A stretch of 64,000 nt of DNA, from assembly GCA_017409785.1 (NCBI GenBank), contig JAFQSD010000001.1:186001-250000 (forward strand). Reading direction: 5' to 3'. Positions within the stretch are counted from its first letter, which is position 1, and every line of letters starts with the position of its first letter. The notes under the pieces are model-generated. The model did not search any database, was not told where the DNA came from, and worked only from the letters and a program-made list of their open reading frames with translations. The stretch comes from Bacilli bacterium (lineage in GTDB: Bacteria > Bacillota_I > Bacilli_A > RF39 > UBA660). A program made the position numbers and the translations under genes. Positions 1-7,574 of the stretch are shown piece after piece.

Positions 1-1
1 T

Positions 2-52
2 GCAGCAATTACTCCTCAAAAACAAACAAGAGTTGTAAAAGAAAAAAAATAA
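2..52 (+). CDS. C-terminal tail of an upstream gene (partial)
   Basis: An open frame enters from the left edge and stops at a TAA at 50-52. Only 16 residues are visible, ending in a basic run (VVKEKK). A terminator hairpin follows, which supports this being a real gene end. The family cannot be identified from so little. Confidence 0.5.
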   Translation, partial: AAITPQKQTRVVKEKK

Positions 53-79
53 AATTAATCCAAGTATCTTAAGAATAGA

Positions 80-117
80 AAAGAAGTCTGTCATGTCACA
101 CACCGGACTTCTTTTCG
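80..117 (+). terminator. Intrinsic terminator of the upstream gene
   Basis: A ten-base stem at 81-90 pairs with 104-113 (one G-U pair) around a 13-base loop and runs into a short T tract. It separates the upstream gene from the rplU promoter. Confidence 0.75.
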
Positions 118-139
118 TTAATAAATAAGTGCTAAATGT

Positions 140-168
140 TTGACAAATAACAGTATACGTGCTATAAT
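140..168 (+). promoter_or_regulatory. Sigma-A promoter of the rplU operon
   Basis: TTGACA at 140-145 and TATAAT at 163-168 are separated by exactly 17 bases, a perfect consensus. It would start transcription at about 175, just before the structured L21 leader. Confidence 0.9.
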
Positions 169-173
169 CTAAC

Positions 174-254
174 TGTTTGACGCCTCATGCTCAAACCGCA
201 TTGAACAGGTAAAAACGTGAAAGCACGTACCTCGAGAGCGAGTCTTAAGTTAAA
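174..254 (+). ncRNA. Ribosomal protein L21 leader (cis-regulatory RNA)
   Basis: The leader between the rplU promoter and start codon has short paired elements and sequence that I recognise from memory as the Firmicutes L21 leader family (GCCTCATGCTCAAACC, then AACGTGAAAGCACGT, then CGAGAGCGAG). The ACGTGAAAGCACGT part forms a small hairpin. In this family the leader is thought to bind L21 for autoregulation. A covariance-model search would confirm it. Confidence 0.8.
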
Positions 255-270
255 AAAGGAGGTATATTTA

Positions 271-573
271 ATGAACGCTGTAGTTAAAGTTGGTGGAAAG
301 CAATATTATGTTACTGAAGGTTCTGAAATTTTCGTTGAAAAACTAAATGCAGAAGCTGGTGACAAAGTTAGCTTCGATCAAGTATTAATGCTTGATAGTA
401 AAGTAGGAAGTCCTTATCTTACTAATGTTACTGTTGAAGGTGAAGTAATCAAAAACGGTAAACAAAAGAAAATTAGAGTTTTCAAATATAAGAGTAAAGA
501 TAGATCTAACCGTAAGACTCAAGGACATAGACAACCTTATACAAAAATCAAAATTACTAAAATTAATGGTTAA
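271..573 (+). CDS. rplU: 50S ribosomal protein L21
   Basis: L21 binds 23S rRNA in the large subunit. The 100-residue product is the normal length, begins MNAVVKVGGKQY, and carries the family's KVGGKQY start and the basic C-terminal RNA-binding part (KTQGHRQPYT). I chose the ATG at 271 because AAAGGAGG sits at 255-262. The frame is open back to 217, but that upstream part lies in the L21 leader and is not protein-like. It is first in the operon with prp and rpmA, the classic order in Firmicutes, and only 2 bases separate it from prp. The leader RNA probably gives autoregulation. Confidence 0.97.
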   Translation: MNAVVKVGGKQYYVTEGSEIFVEKLNAEAGDKVSFDQVLMLDSKVGSPYLTNVTVEGEVIKNGKQKKIRVFKYKSKDRSNRKTQGHRQPYTKIKITKING

Positions 574-575
574 TT

Positions 576-878
576 ATGATTAAAGTAAAAATAGTTAAAG
601 AAAATTCCAATTACCAAAAAATATCAATTCTTGGTCATGCAATGTATGATGATTATGGAAAAGATATAGTATGTAGTGCTGCTAGCAGTATTGCAACAAC
701 AACTATAAATGGAATATTAACTTTAGATGAAGGTAGTCTAAGTTACCAAGTTAATAAGGAAGGTCTTATAATTGAGAATATCTCTACTGATGAGATAACT
801 CAAAAACTACTTGGAAACATGGTTAATCTTTTAGAACAGTTGGAAGAACAATATCCAACAAATATTGAAGTAAAGTAA
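576..878 (+). CDS. prp: Ribosomal-processing cysteine protease Prp
   Basis: Prp removes the N-terminal extension of ribosomal protein L27, a step needed for ribosome assembly in Firmicutes. The 100-residue protein has the catalytic dyad in its usual setting: His21 in the GHA motif and Cys33 in DIVCSAAS. It lies between rplU and rpmA, whose product has the matching extension and cleavage site, so enzyme and substrate are encoded side by side. The start at 576 is 2 bases after the rplU stop and lacks a strong ribosome site, suggesting translational coupling. Confidence 0.95.
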   Translation: MIKVKIVKENSNYQKISILGHAMYDDYGKDIVCSAASSIATTTINGILTLDEGSLSYQVNKEGLIIENISTDEITQKLLGNMVNLLEQLEEQYPTNIEVK

Positions 879-889
879 GGAGGAGAATT

Positions 890-1180
890 ATGAAACAATT
901 ATTATTAGATATTCAATTATTTGCTCACCATAAAGGGCAAGGATCAACATCTAATGGTCGTGATTCTGCAGGACGTAGACTTGGAGCTAAAGCAGCTGAC
1001 GGTGAATTTATCACAGCTGGTTCTATTATATATCGTCAACGTGGAACAAAGATTTTCCCAGGAACTAACGTTCGTCGTGGAAATGATGATACTCTATATT
1101 CTACAGTTGATGGAATCGTTAAGTTTGAACACTTAGGAAGAACTAAGAAACAAGCTTCAGTATATCCAGTAGGAGAATAA
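890..1180 (+). CDS. rpmA: 50S ribosomal protein L27, with Prp-cleaved N-terminal extension
   Basis: L27 lies near the peptidyl-transferase centre. The 96-residue precursor starts with an extension ending in the motif QLF before AHHKG. Cleavage by Prp is expected after Phe11, exposing Ala12, as in Staphylococcus. The body has the conserved GSTSNGRDS and [12 protein letters not shown] segments. A strong AAGGAGGAG ribosome site precedes the ATG. It is last in the operon and is followed by a clear terminator. The extension is known family behaviour in Firmicutes and the cleavage position here is inferred from the motif. Confidence 0.97.
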   Translation: MKQLLLDIQLFAHHKGQGSTSNGRDSAGRRLGAKAADGEFITAGSIIYRQRGTKIFPGTNVRRGNDDTLYSTVDGIVKFEHLGRTKKQASVYPVGE

Positions 1181-1187
1181 TAGAAGT

Positions 1188-1213
1188 AAAGAGCCATTAA
1201 GGCTCTTTTTTTA
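1188..1213 (+). terminator. Terminator of the rplU-prp-rpmA operon
   Basis: AGAGCC (1190-1195) pairs with GGCTCT (1201-1206) around ATTAA and is followed by seven or more T residues. Confidence 0.9.
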
Positions 1214-1235
1214 ACCAATAACAAAAGTGATAATA

Positions 1236-1264
1236 TAGACAAAAATATCTATTTTTGCTATACT
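1236..1264 (+). promoter_or_regulatory. Promoter of obgE
   Basis: TAGACA (1236-1241) and TATACT (1259-1264) are 17 bases apart, close to sigma-A consensus. This gives obgE its own promoter after the rpmA terminator. Confidence 0.7.
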
Positions 1265-1292
1265 AAAATCACTTCGAAAGGGGATGAAAATA

Positions 1293-2567
1293 ATGTTCGT
1301 AGATGAGGTTGAAATTAAAGTTGAAGCCGGAGACGGTGGAGACGGATGTACTGCCTTCCGTCGTGAAAAATACATCGAAATGGGAGGGCCATACGGTGGT
1401 AATGGTGGACGTGGAGCAGATATTATCTTCAAAGTAGACGAAGGATTACACACATTATTAGATTTACGTTACCAAAAGACATTAAAAGGTCAAAAAGGTG
1501 AAAATGGACGTGGTAAGAATCAACACGGTGCAGGAGCAGAAGATTTAATCGTAAAAGTACCACAAGGAACAGTAGTAACTGACTTAGATACAGGATTTAT
1601 AATTGCTGATTTATCAAAAAAAGATCAACAAGAAGTAATTGCTAAAGGAGGACGTGGAGGTAGCGGAAACACTGCTTTCAAGACTCAAACTAATACAGCT
1701 CCAGATTACTCTGAAAAAGGAGAAGAAGGAGAAAAGAAAACATTAAAAGTAGAAGTTAAAATGTTAGCTGATGTTGGATTAGTAGGATTACCAAGTGTAG
1801 GTAAATCAACTATTATTTCTATGATTTCTAGATCTAAACCAAAAATTGCTGCTTATCACTTCACAACACTAACTCCAAACTTAGGAGTAGTTCGTGCAAG
1901 TGAAGGAAGAAGTTACGTAGTAGCTGATCTTCCAGGATTAATTGAAGGTGCATCACAAGGAGAAGGTCTTGGAGATAAATTCTTACGTCATATTGAAAGA
2001 ACAAGAGTCATTGCTCATGTAATTGATATGAGTGGTAGTGAAATGCGTGATCCATACGAAGATTACATTCTTATAAATAAAGAATTAAAAGAATTTAATG
2101 AAAAATTATTAGACAAACCACAAATAGTAATTGCTAATAAAATGGATATTCCAGGAGCTAAAGAAAATTTAGAAGAATTCAAGAAAAAAGTAGATGTAGA
2201 AATTTATGAAATTTCTGCAGCTACAAATCAAGGTCTAGATAAAGTAGTAAATAGACTAGCTGATTTATTAGATGAAATTCCAGCAAATCCATTATATGAT
2301 GAAAGTCAAATTGAAAGTCATGTCTTATATAAATTTAAGAAAGAAGAACCATTTACTATTAGAAAAGAAGACGATGGTTTATGGGTAATTGAAGGTAAAG
2401 AGGTTGAACGTATCTTCAAGATGACTAAATTCTCAAGTGAAGAAGCTGTTTATCGTTTCTCAAAAAAATTACGCCGTATGGGAATCGATAATAAACTTCA
2501 AGAACTTGGTGCAGAAGAAGGAGATCAAGTAAGAATCTTAGATTTCTACTTTGATTATAAAGACTAA
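1293..2567 (+). CDS. obgE: GTPase Obg, ribosome assembly and stress
   Basis: Obg is an essential GTPase that binds the 50S subunit during its assembly. The 424-residue protein has the three domains of the Gram-positive form: a glycine-rich Obg fold (about 1-158, with GDGGDG and GGRGG runs), a G domain (P-loop GLPSVGKST near 165, DLPGLIEGA near 212, NKMD near 282), and a C-terminal OCT domain. The ATG at 1293 is preferred over the one at 1284 because AAAGGGG at 1277-1283 is correctly spaced only for the later codon, and family members begin MFVDEV. It follows the L21-L27 operon, a common arrangement. Confidence 0.97.
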   Translation: MFVDEVEIKVEAGDGGDGCTAFRREKYIEMGGPYGGNGGRGADIIFKVDEGLHTLLDLRYQKTLKGQKGENGRGKNQHGAGAEDLIVKVPQGTVVTDLDTGFIIADLSKKDQQEVIAKGGRGGSGNTAFKTQTNTAPDYSEKGEEGEKKTLKVEVKMLADVGLVGLPSVGKSTIISMISRSKPKIAAYHFTTLTPNLGVVRASEGRSYVVADLPGLIEGASQGEGLGDKFLRHIERTRVIAHVIDMSGSEMRDPYEDYILINKELKEFNEKLLDKPQIVIANKMDIPGAKENLEEFKKKVDVEIYEISAATNQGLDKVVNRLADLLDEIPANPLYDESQIESHVLYKFKKEEPFTIRKEDDGLWVIEGKEVERIFKMTKFSSEEAVYRFSKKLRRMGIDNKLQELGAEEGDQVRILDFYFDYKD

Positions 2568-2587
2568 TATAAGAGGGAAGGTTGAAT

Positions 2588-3283
2588 ATGACAATAGAAC
2601 AAATTGAAGAAAGATTAAATAATCTTGCAAAAAGAATTGAAGGAATAAATACATGGATTAAAAACAATCCACAAGTAACAGATCCAAATGTATATGAAAT
2701 TATGGATTGTAATGTTCAATATGCAGAATTAGTAGCAGAACTAGTAGCATATTATAATGAATTTGGTTGGCCAGAAATTAATGAAGAAACTGGCGATATG
2801 ATGCTAGAAAAGGCTTGGCCTAGAAGTGCAAGAGTAGCAGACCTACCACACTTACATCCAGACCTTGCTAATTGTTTCTTAGGACTATGTACAATGGAAA
2901 CATTAAGAGAATTCCCAGTACATCCATTTATTCAAGAAAAAGCACCATATGAAATGTATGCTGCAGTAAGAATGAGACAACTAGCAGGTACATATCAATT
3001 GCCAAAAACTGAAGAAGATAGAAGAATAAAAAGAGAATTAATTTGTAAATCAATGAGTGTACCATTCTATATCTGGCAAGTACATCGTACTGAGCCAGAC
3101 TATCAATATGATAATCAAGGTGAATTTGATAGTATGAAAGAAATGTTCACTCTATATGAAGCAAGTGAAGAACCTTGTCAATTTAAAGATCAAGTAACTA
3201 ATTTATTTGCTCAAATTAATAAAGATTATAAATATAAAGAAACAAAACAAGAAGAAAAAGCAGCTCAAAAAGAAAAAAAATAA
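2588..3283 (+). CDS. Hypothetical protein, 231 aa, downstream of obgE
   Basis: I do not recognise this protein. It starts with a predicted helix (EQIEERLNNLAKRIEGI), has a Trp/Pro/His-rich middle (EKAWPRSARV, HLHPDLANC, FPVHPFIQEK) and ends in a lysine/glutamate tail that is probably disordered. No signal peptide or membrane segment is visible. A TTG at 2582 could start it two codons earlier, but the ATG at 2588 is better spaced from the AGAGGGAAGG ribosome site. No promoter or terminator is obvious between obgE and this gene, so the two may be cotranscribed. Confidence 0.75.
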   Translation: MTIEQIEERLNNLAKRIEGINTWIKNNPQVTDPNVYEIMDCNVQYAELVAELVAYYNEFGWPEINEETGDMMLEKAWPRSARVADLPHLHPDLANCFLGLCTMETLREFPVHPFIQEKAPYEMYAAVRMRQLAGTYQLPKTEEDRRIKRELICKSMSVPFYIWQVHRTEPDYQYDNQGEFDSMKEMFTLYEASEEPCQFKDQVTNLFAQINKDYKYKETKQEEKAAQKEKK

Positions 3284-3324
3284 ATCTCTGAGTGTGCTTA
3301 ATAATGAAAGGAGCATATATTAAT

Positions 3325-4017
3325 ATGCCACAAATAACAAAAGAAGAATACATGCGTAGAGCCTTAAAGTTCATTGAAGCACACAAAGATAGTTATACGC
3401 CTAGAGAAAGAAATTATATAACAAGTAGTTTCTATTGGGGTATGAATAATCCTTTTGCATCAGACCTCCTACGTCAAGTATATGATGAAGTAGGAATTAC
3501 TGACGAAAACGTAAATATGTATGAAGGATTTCTTAAAATTCTTGAGGAAAATTTTGATATTAACACAGATATTATTGAAATAGGTGGAGGAATTGTTCCG
3601 TCACTCGCAAAAAAAATAGCTCTTCGTCAAAAATCAGGAACTGTTACAGTTTATGATCCTAGACTAATCACTAATATTGATAAGCCAGATAATCTCATTT
3701 TAAAAAGAGAAATGTTTAGTAAAAAAACACCAATTGGCGATGCCAAATTAATAATTGGATTTATGCCATGTGATGCTACAACACTTCTAATCGATACAGC
3801 TTGTCAAAATCAGACTGACTTCATGATTGCCTTATGTGAAGGTGGAATGCGTGAGGGATATGGTTGGTTAGAAGAAGATGATGAATGGATAGGCTTTGTA
3901 AAATATTGCGCAGAGCGAGGAATAGAAACAAATAACTTAGGAACATTAGGAGAAGCATCTTTAGAACAATATAAAAATCCTTATCCAGTTATATATAACA
4001 AAAGAAAAAAATCTTAA
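3325..4017 (+). CDS. Protein with a SAM-methyltransferase-like nucleotide-binding motif
   Basis: The 230-residue protein contains IIEIGGGIVPSLAKKIA followed some 20 residues later by VYDPR. That spacing matches the glycine-rich motif I and the acidic residue after the second strand of Rossmann-type methyltransferases. Other methyltransferase motifs are not clear, so it could be another Rossmann-fold protein. AAAGGAG at 3307-3313 precedes the ATG at 3325. A GTG at 3292 and an ATG at 3304 are also in frame but lie before or over the ribosome site. It ends in a terminator and probably shares a transcript with the preceding unknown gene. Confidence 0.6.
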   Translation: MPQITKEEYMRRALKFIEAHKDSYTPRERNYITSSFYWGMNNPFASDLLRQVYDEVGITDENVNMYEGFLKILEENFDINTDIIEIGGGIVPSLAKKIALRQKSGTVTVYDPRLITNIDKPDNLILKREMFSKKTPIGDAKLIIGFMPCDATTLLIDTACQNQTDFMIALCEGGMREGYGWLEEDDEWIGFVKYCAERGIETNNLGTLGEASLEQYKNPYPVIYNKRKKS

Positions 4018-4035
4018 ATTATTAAGATTTTTTTT
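4012..4035 (+). terminator. Terminator at end of the obgE-proximal genes
   Basis: TCTTAA (4012-4017) pairs with TTAAGA (4022-4027), extended by flanking A/T pairs, and is followed by eight T residues. The stem overlaps the end of the coding sequence. Confidence 0.8.
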
Positions 4036-4055
4036 GTTTTCTTTATAGAAAGTTA

Positions 4056-4064
4056 TGTTATAAT
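4056..4064 (+). promoter_or_regulatory. Extended -10 promoter of the Hpt-receiver gene
   Basis: TGT-TATAAT is an extended -10 (TATAAT at 4059-4064). No good -35 is visible 17 bases upstream, where the previous terminator's T tract lies. Confidence 0.6.
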
Positions 4065-4098
4065 TAATTTAAGATAGAATAATACGAGGTGGAGTAAT

Positions 4099-4947
4099 AT
4101 GAAAAGTCCAGAATTTTTAACTTCAAAAGGAGTAGATTTACAAAAAAGTTTAGAACTATTTGGAAATATTGAAACCTATAATGATACTGTAGGAGAATTC
4201 ATAGTTGGCACAGCCAACAAAACAAATAAACTAAAAGAGTATATGGCAATTAAAGATCTAGCAAATTATGCTACTTATGTTCATTCGCTAAAGAGTGATG
4301 CTAAATATTTCGGTTTTAATAAATTAGCAGATAAAGCCTTTGAACATGAACAAAAGAGTAAAGAAGGAGACATAACTTATGTCTATCAAAACTTCAATGA
4401 TTTAGTAGCGTCAGTTAATGAAGCGATTGCCATTGTAAATGAATATTTACGTGGAGAACCAGATCAACCAGCAGTAATCGAGCAACCAGCTCCAGCTGTT
4501 TCAGAAACAACTGCTCCAACTCAAGAATCAGTTGTAGAAAAATTAGAACAATCATATGCAGAGCCAACAATTCTTGTAGTAGATGATTCAAATATTATTA
4601 GAAACTTCACTAGAAGAATATTTGAAAGTAAATATGCTGTAGGAACTGCAAAAAATGGTCAAGAAGCAATTGATATAATTGATGCTAATAAAGATTCTGA
4701 TAAAATTGTCGCAATTCTTTTAGATTTAAATATGCCAAAAGTAGATGGATTTGCTGTCCTACAATACATGCAAGATAATAACATGTTTGAAAAAATCCCA
4801 GTATCAATCATTTCTGGAGATTCATCAAAAGAAACAATTCACAATGCTTATAAATACCCAATTGTCGATATGTTAGGTAAACCATTTAATGAAAATGATG
4901 TTAAACGTGTTGTAGAAAAAACAATAATGTATAAAGAATTATCATAA
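4099..4947 (+). CDS. Hpt domain - receiver domain fusion signalling protein
   Basis: This 282-residue cytoplasmic protein appears to combine two phosphorelay modules. The N-terminal helical part (about 1-118) contains VHSLKSDAKYFGF, the histidine phosphotransfer (Hpt) signature, with His62 as the expected phospho-acceptor. A Pro/Ala/Gln/Glu linker (120-155) leads to a CheY-like receiver: acidic pair Asp162-Asp163, phospho-acceptor Asp209 in LLDLNMP, and the conserved Lys in GKPF. There is no DNA-binding or enzymatic output domain. It is directly upstream of the first beta-helix surface gene (13-base gap) and probably shares its transcript. Function is inferred; no cognate kinase is adjacent. 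Confidence 0.8.
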   Translation: MKSPEFLTSKGVDLQKSLELFGNIETYNDTVGEFIVGTANKTNKLKEYMAIKDLANYATYVHSLKSDAKYFGFNKLADKAFEHEQKSKEGDITYVYQNFNDLVASVNEAIAIVNEYLRGEPDQPAVIEQPAPAVSETTAPTQESVVEKLEQSYAEPTILVVDDSNIIRNFTRRIFESKYAVGTAKNGQEAIDIIDANKDSDKIVAILLDLNMPKVDGFAVLQYMQDNNMFEKIPVSIISGDSSKETIHNAYKYPIVDMLGKPFNENDVKRVVEKTIMYKELS

Positions 4948-4960
4948 TAAAGGAGTAATT

Positions 4961-7477
4961 ATGACAAAGTTAATTAAAAGAGCAAGTGCCATTGTACTAG
5001 TAATGTTATTAACTATTACAATGATGCCAAATCTAACAAAAACAATAACTACTTTTGAAATTGACAAACAAGAAGTATTTGATTCAGCATTTGTAAATGT
5101 CTTAACAGACGGAACTTATACTGCATCAAATGGTACAACAATTGTAGTATCAAGTGGTACAGCTAAATATAATGGTTCAACAAACCTAACAGTAACAGCT
5201 GCTAATACAGGTTATAAGATGACAGGTAGTGGTGGACCATACTATCAATTAAGTTCTATGGCGATAGTAACATCACCAGCAAACTCTGGTCAAAATGCAA
5301 AAGTTGCATATGTATTAAGTGACTTTACACCAGTAGAGGATGAAAATGGTGCCTATGAAGTTTGGACAAATGGTTCAAAAGTAAAAACATATAAAGATTT
5401 ACAAAGTGCAGTATATGCCGCAGAAAACAATTCAACAATTAAACTAAATAAAAGTGTTGATGCAACAGGCGGAGCATATATCGGCGGTAAAAAAATCACT
5501 TTTGATGGTAATGGTCAAACGATAAATTTATCAACTTGGCTAAATGGATTATTCTATGTAGCAAGTGATGCAGAATTAGTAATTAATAATTTAAAGCTTG
5601 ATGGTGGAGCAACTGGTTTTGAAGTTAACTATGCAGGAGTAACTTATACAAATTATACAATTCCACTAGTTACAGGCTCTGATGCAAGTGATCCTAAAGC
5701 AAACCAACCTGCAATTGTATCTGCGGGAAACATTACTTTAAATGGTGTTAATGCCTCAAATGTTTATTCTACAGCTAATGGAGCGGTATTAGCAGCCCAA
5801 AGTGGCAATGTAAAAATAACAAATTCTAATTTTATTCATAATAGAGCTGCAAACTGGGGAGGTGCACTTCACTTAGGAAGTTACATTTCTACAACAGCAA
5901 CAGAATATTCAATCAAAAATATTGAAATTAATAATACTAATTTTGATAAAAACTATTCAAAATATGGAGGAGCAATTGCTACTATAAATATTGGTGGAAT
6001 GACTATTAACTCCTCAAGTTTTACTAATAATACTGGAGATGGTGGTAAAGGTGGAGCAATCAACATCAACGATCAAAGTGTATCAAATCCAGTTCATGCA
6101 ACAGCAGGTTTAGCCCCTTCAACAGTAACATTAAATAATACTGTATTTGATAATAATTGGGTTGGAAATGATGGTTATGCCATTCAAACATATGGTACAA
6201 ACTTGACTTTAAATAATTGCACATTAAAAAATAATGTTGGTGTTCACCCAACAAGTTCAGTAGGAACAATTTCTGTTGAATCGTACTATCCGGCTACAAT
6301 GATTTATTTTAAAGCGACAAATTGTCTATTTGAAGGTAATAGAGGAGGTTCCTCAGTATATAGTGACCATGCAGGTATTGTGGATACCAAATTTATTAAT
6401 ACTAAATTTATCAATAACATTGGTAATATGACAATCCTATTATACTCATCACAAACAACAATTGATAATTGTGAATTTATTGGAGAAAAAGTTTCTAAAA
6501 CTGTAATTGACGGAAGATCATATCCAGAATTAGGTTCAGATCCTCCAAAAATGACCATCAATAATACAAAATTTACAGAGACAGATGGTCCAACAGATGT
6601 ATTAGTTAGTAAATATTCTGATGATGGAACAAAGCCACCATATACAGTAGAATACAAAGGAACAACAGTAGCTAATACGTTGGCCTTACACGAAAGTAAT
6701 ATAGAAGTATCTGGTACATTAGTAGGAGACATAACATTAGATGAAACAGCAGATGCTTCAAAAATAGTGGTTGCAGAAAATTCAGAAGTAATTGGAGAAG
6801 TAATTGAAATCGAAAATACATATCCTATCTTCTTTAGATGGAAAGATGGAACTGATACTACCCAAGGAACTATCCTTTATTTAGAAAAAGGTAAAACTTA
6901 TACATCAAGTGAAATAACACAATTATTAAATCAAAATAAAGATGGATACAAAATGGTATATTATACAAACTCTTCATTTACAACACCATGGGATTTCATC
7001 CCAGCAAATGCAATGCAAACAATCTACGTAACTTGGGAAGCACATACTCATGTATATGGAGCAGAAGTAATTGCACATAATGGTGGATTCTATTATCAAT
7101 GTGAATGTGGTAGTCTATCAGAACCAATCATCGCTATAACAATAGATGAAAGATATTTATATGATGGTAAAACAAAAGAAGTAACATTACTAAATCCCAA
7201 TAATTATTCATCTGATAAATATGAAATAAAATATTATAAAGAACAAAGTGATGGAACATATGCATTACAAAAGAAAGCTCCAAAAGAAGTTGGTAAATAT
7301 AAAGTGACATTAGTATATAATGGAGAAGAATCATCAACATTCTTTAAAATAGCAGAAGGTATTCCAAATCCACCAACAAGTTCAACTAATATAGTAGGTA
7401 TAGTTGCTCTTATAGCATTCTTATTACTATCAGTATTTGGAATTAATCGTTTAGCATTAAAACTAAAAAATAACTAA
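4961..7477 (+). CDS. Surface protein 1: beta-helix repeats, InlB-like repeat, NPxT-type C-terminal anchor
   Basis: An 838-residue exported protein, first of three tandem paralogs. It has an N-terminal hydrophobic signal segment (about 9-22), a small conserved module (about 45-115), and a long beta-helix-like region (about 140-560) with repeats such as NFIHNRAANWGGAL and NFDKNYSKYGGAI, the F-x-x-N...GGA pattern of right-handed parallel helices. An InlB/Listeria-Bacteroides-type repeat (about 608-690), an HTH...CECG pair (695-716) and an MBG-like module (YDGK..YNGE) follow. The tail is NPPTS (803-807), a membrane segment and basic residues, like a class B sorting signal. An adhesive or polymer-binding role is inferred. 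It is probably cotranscribed with the Hpt-receiver gene. Confidence 0.8.
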   Translation: MTKLIKRASAIVLVMLLTITMMPNLTKTITTFEIDKQEVFDSAFVNVLTDGTYTASNGTTIVVSSGTAKYNGSTNLTVTAANTGYKMTGSGGPYYQLSSMAIVTSPANSGQNAKVAYVLSDFTPVEDENGAYEVWTNGSKVKTYKDLQSAVYAAENNSTIKLNKSVDATGGAYIGGKKITFDGNGQTINLSTWLNGLFYVASDAELVINNLKLDGGATGFEVNYAGVTYTNYTIPLVTGSDASDPKANQPAIVSAGNITLNGVNASNVYSTANGAVLAAQSGNVKITNSNFIHNRAANWGGALHLGSYISTTATEYSIKNIEINNTNFDKNYSKYGGAIATINIGGMTINSSSFTNNTGDGGKGGAININDQSVSNPVHATAGLAPSTVTLNNTVFDNNWVGNDGYAIQTYGTNLTLNNCTLKNNVGVHPTSSVGTISVESYYPATMIYFKATNCLFEGNRGGSSVYSDHAGIVDTKFINTKFINNIGNMTILLYSSQTTIDNCEFIGEKVSKTVIDGRSYPELGSDPPKMTINNTKFTETDGPTDVLVSKYSDDGTKPPYTVEYKGTTVANTLALHESNIEVSGTLVGDITLDETADASKIVVAENSEVIGEVIEIENTYPIFFRWKDGTDTTQGTILYLEKGKTYTSSEITQLLNQNKDGYKMVYYTNSSFTTPWDFIPANAMQTIYVTWEAHTHVYGAEVIAHNGGFYYQCECGSLSEPIIAITIDERYLYDGKTKEVTLLNPNNYSSDKYEIKYYKEQSDGTYALQKKAPKEVGKYKVTLVYNGEESSTFFKIAEGIPNPPTSSTNIVGIVALIAFLLLSVFGINRLALKLKNN

Positions 7478-7507
7478 AAAGTAGGAGTAAAGTCCTACTT
7501 TTTTTCT
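7477..7507 (+). terminator. Terminator of surface protein gene 1
   Basis: AAAAGTAGGA (7477-7486) pairs with TCCTACTTTT (7493-7502) around GTAAAG, followed by T residues. The same stem-loop recurs after the second paralog. Confidence 0.9.
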
Positions 7508-7574
7508 TTGTAATACTTGAATCTACATAAGCCAGATGCTAAAATTAAATAGTAAGATAGTAGGAGTAATATAT
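7478..7574 (+). repeat. Intergenic repeat unit, copy 1
   Basis: This roughly 97-base spacer (terminator, promoter and ribosome site) is nearly identical to 10125-10224. Shared blocks include AAAGTAGGAGTAAAGTCCTA, CTTGAATCTA and CAGATGCTAAAATTAAATAG. The copies flank the second surface gene, as expected from tandem duplication of a gene-plus-spacer unit. Confidence 0.85.
7517..7545 (+). promoter_or_regulatory. Promoter of surface protein gene 2
   Basis: TTGAAT (7517-7522), a 17-base spacer, and TGC-TAAAAT (TAAAAT at 7540-7545) make an extended -10 promoter. The identical arrangement precedes the third paralog. Confidence 0.8.

Noticed and set aside
217..270. Longer N-terminus for L21
   Set aside because: The upstream codons fall in the structured L21 leader, and the AAAGGAGG site fits only the ATG at 271.
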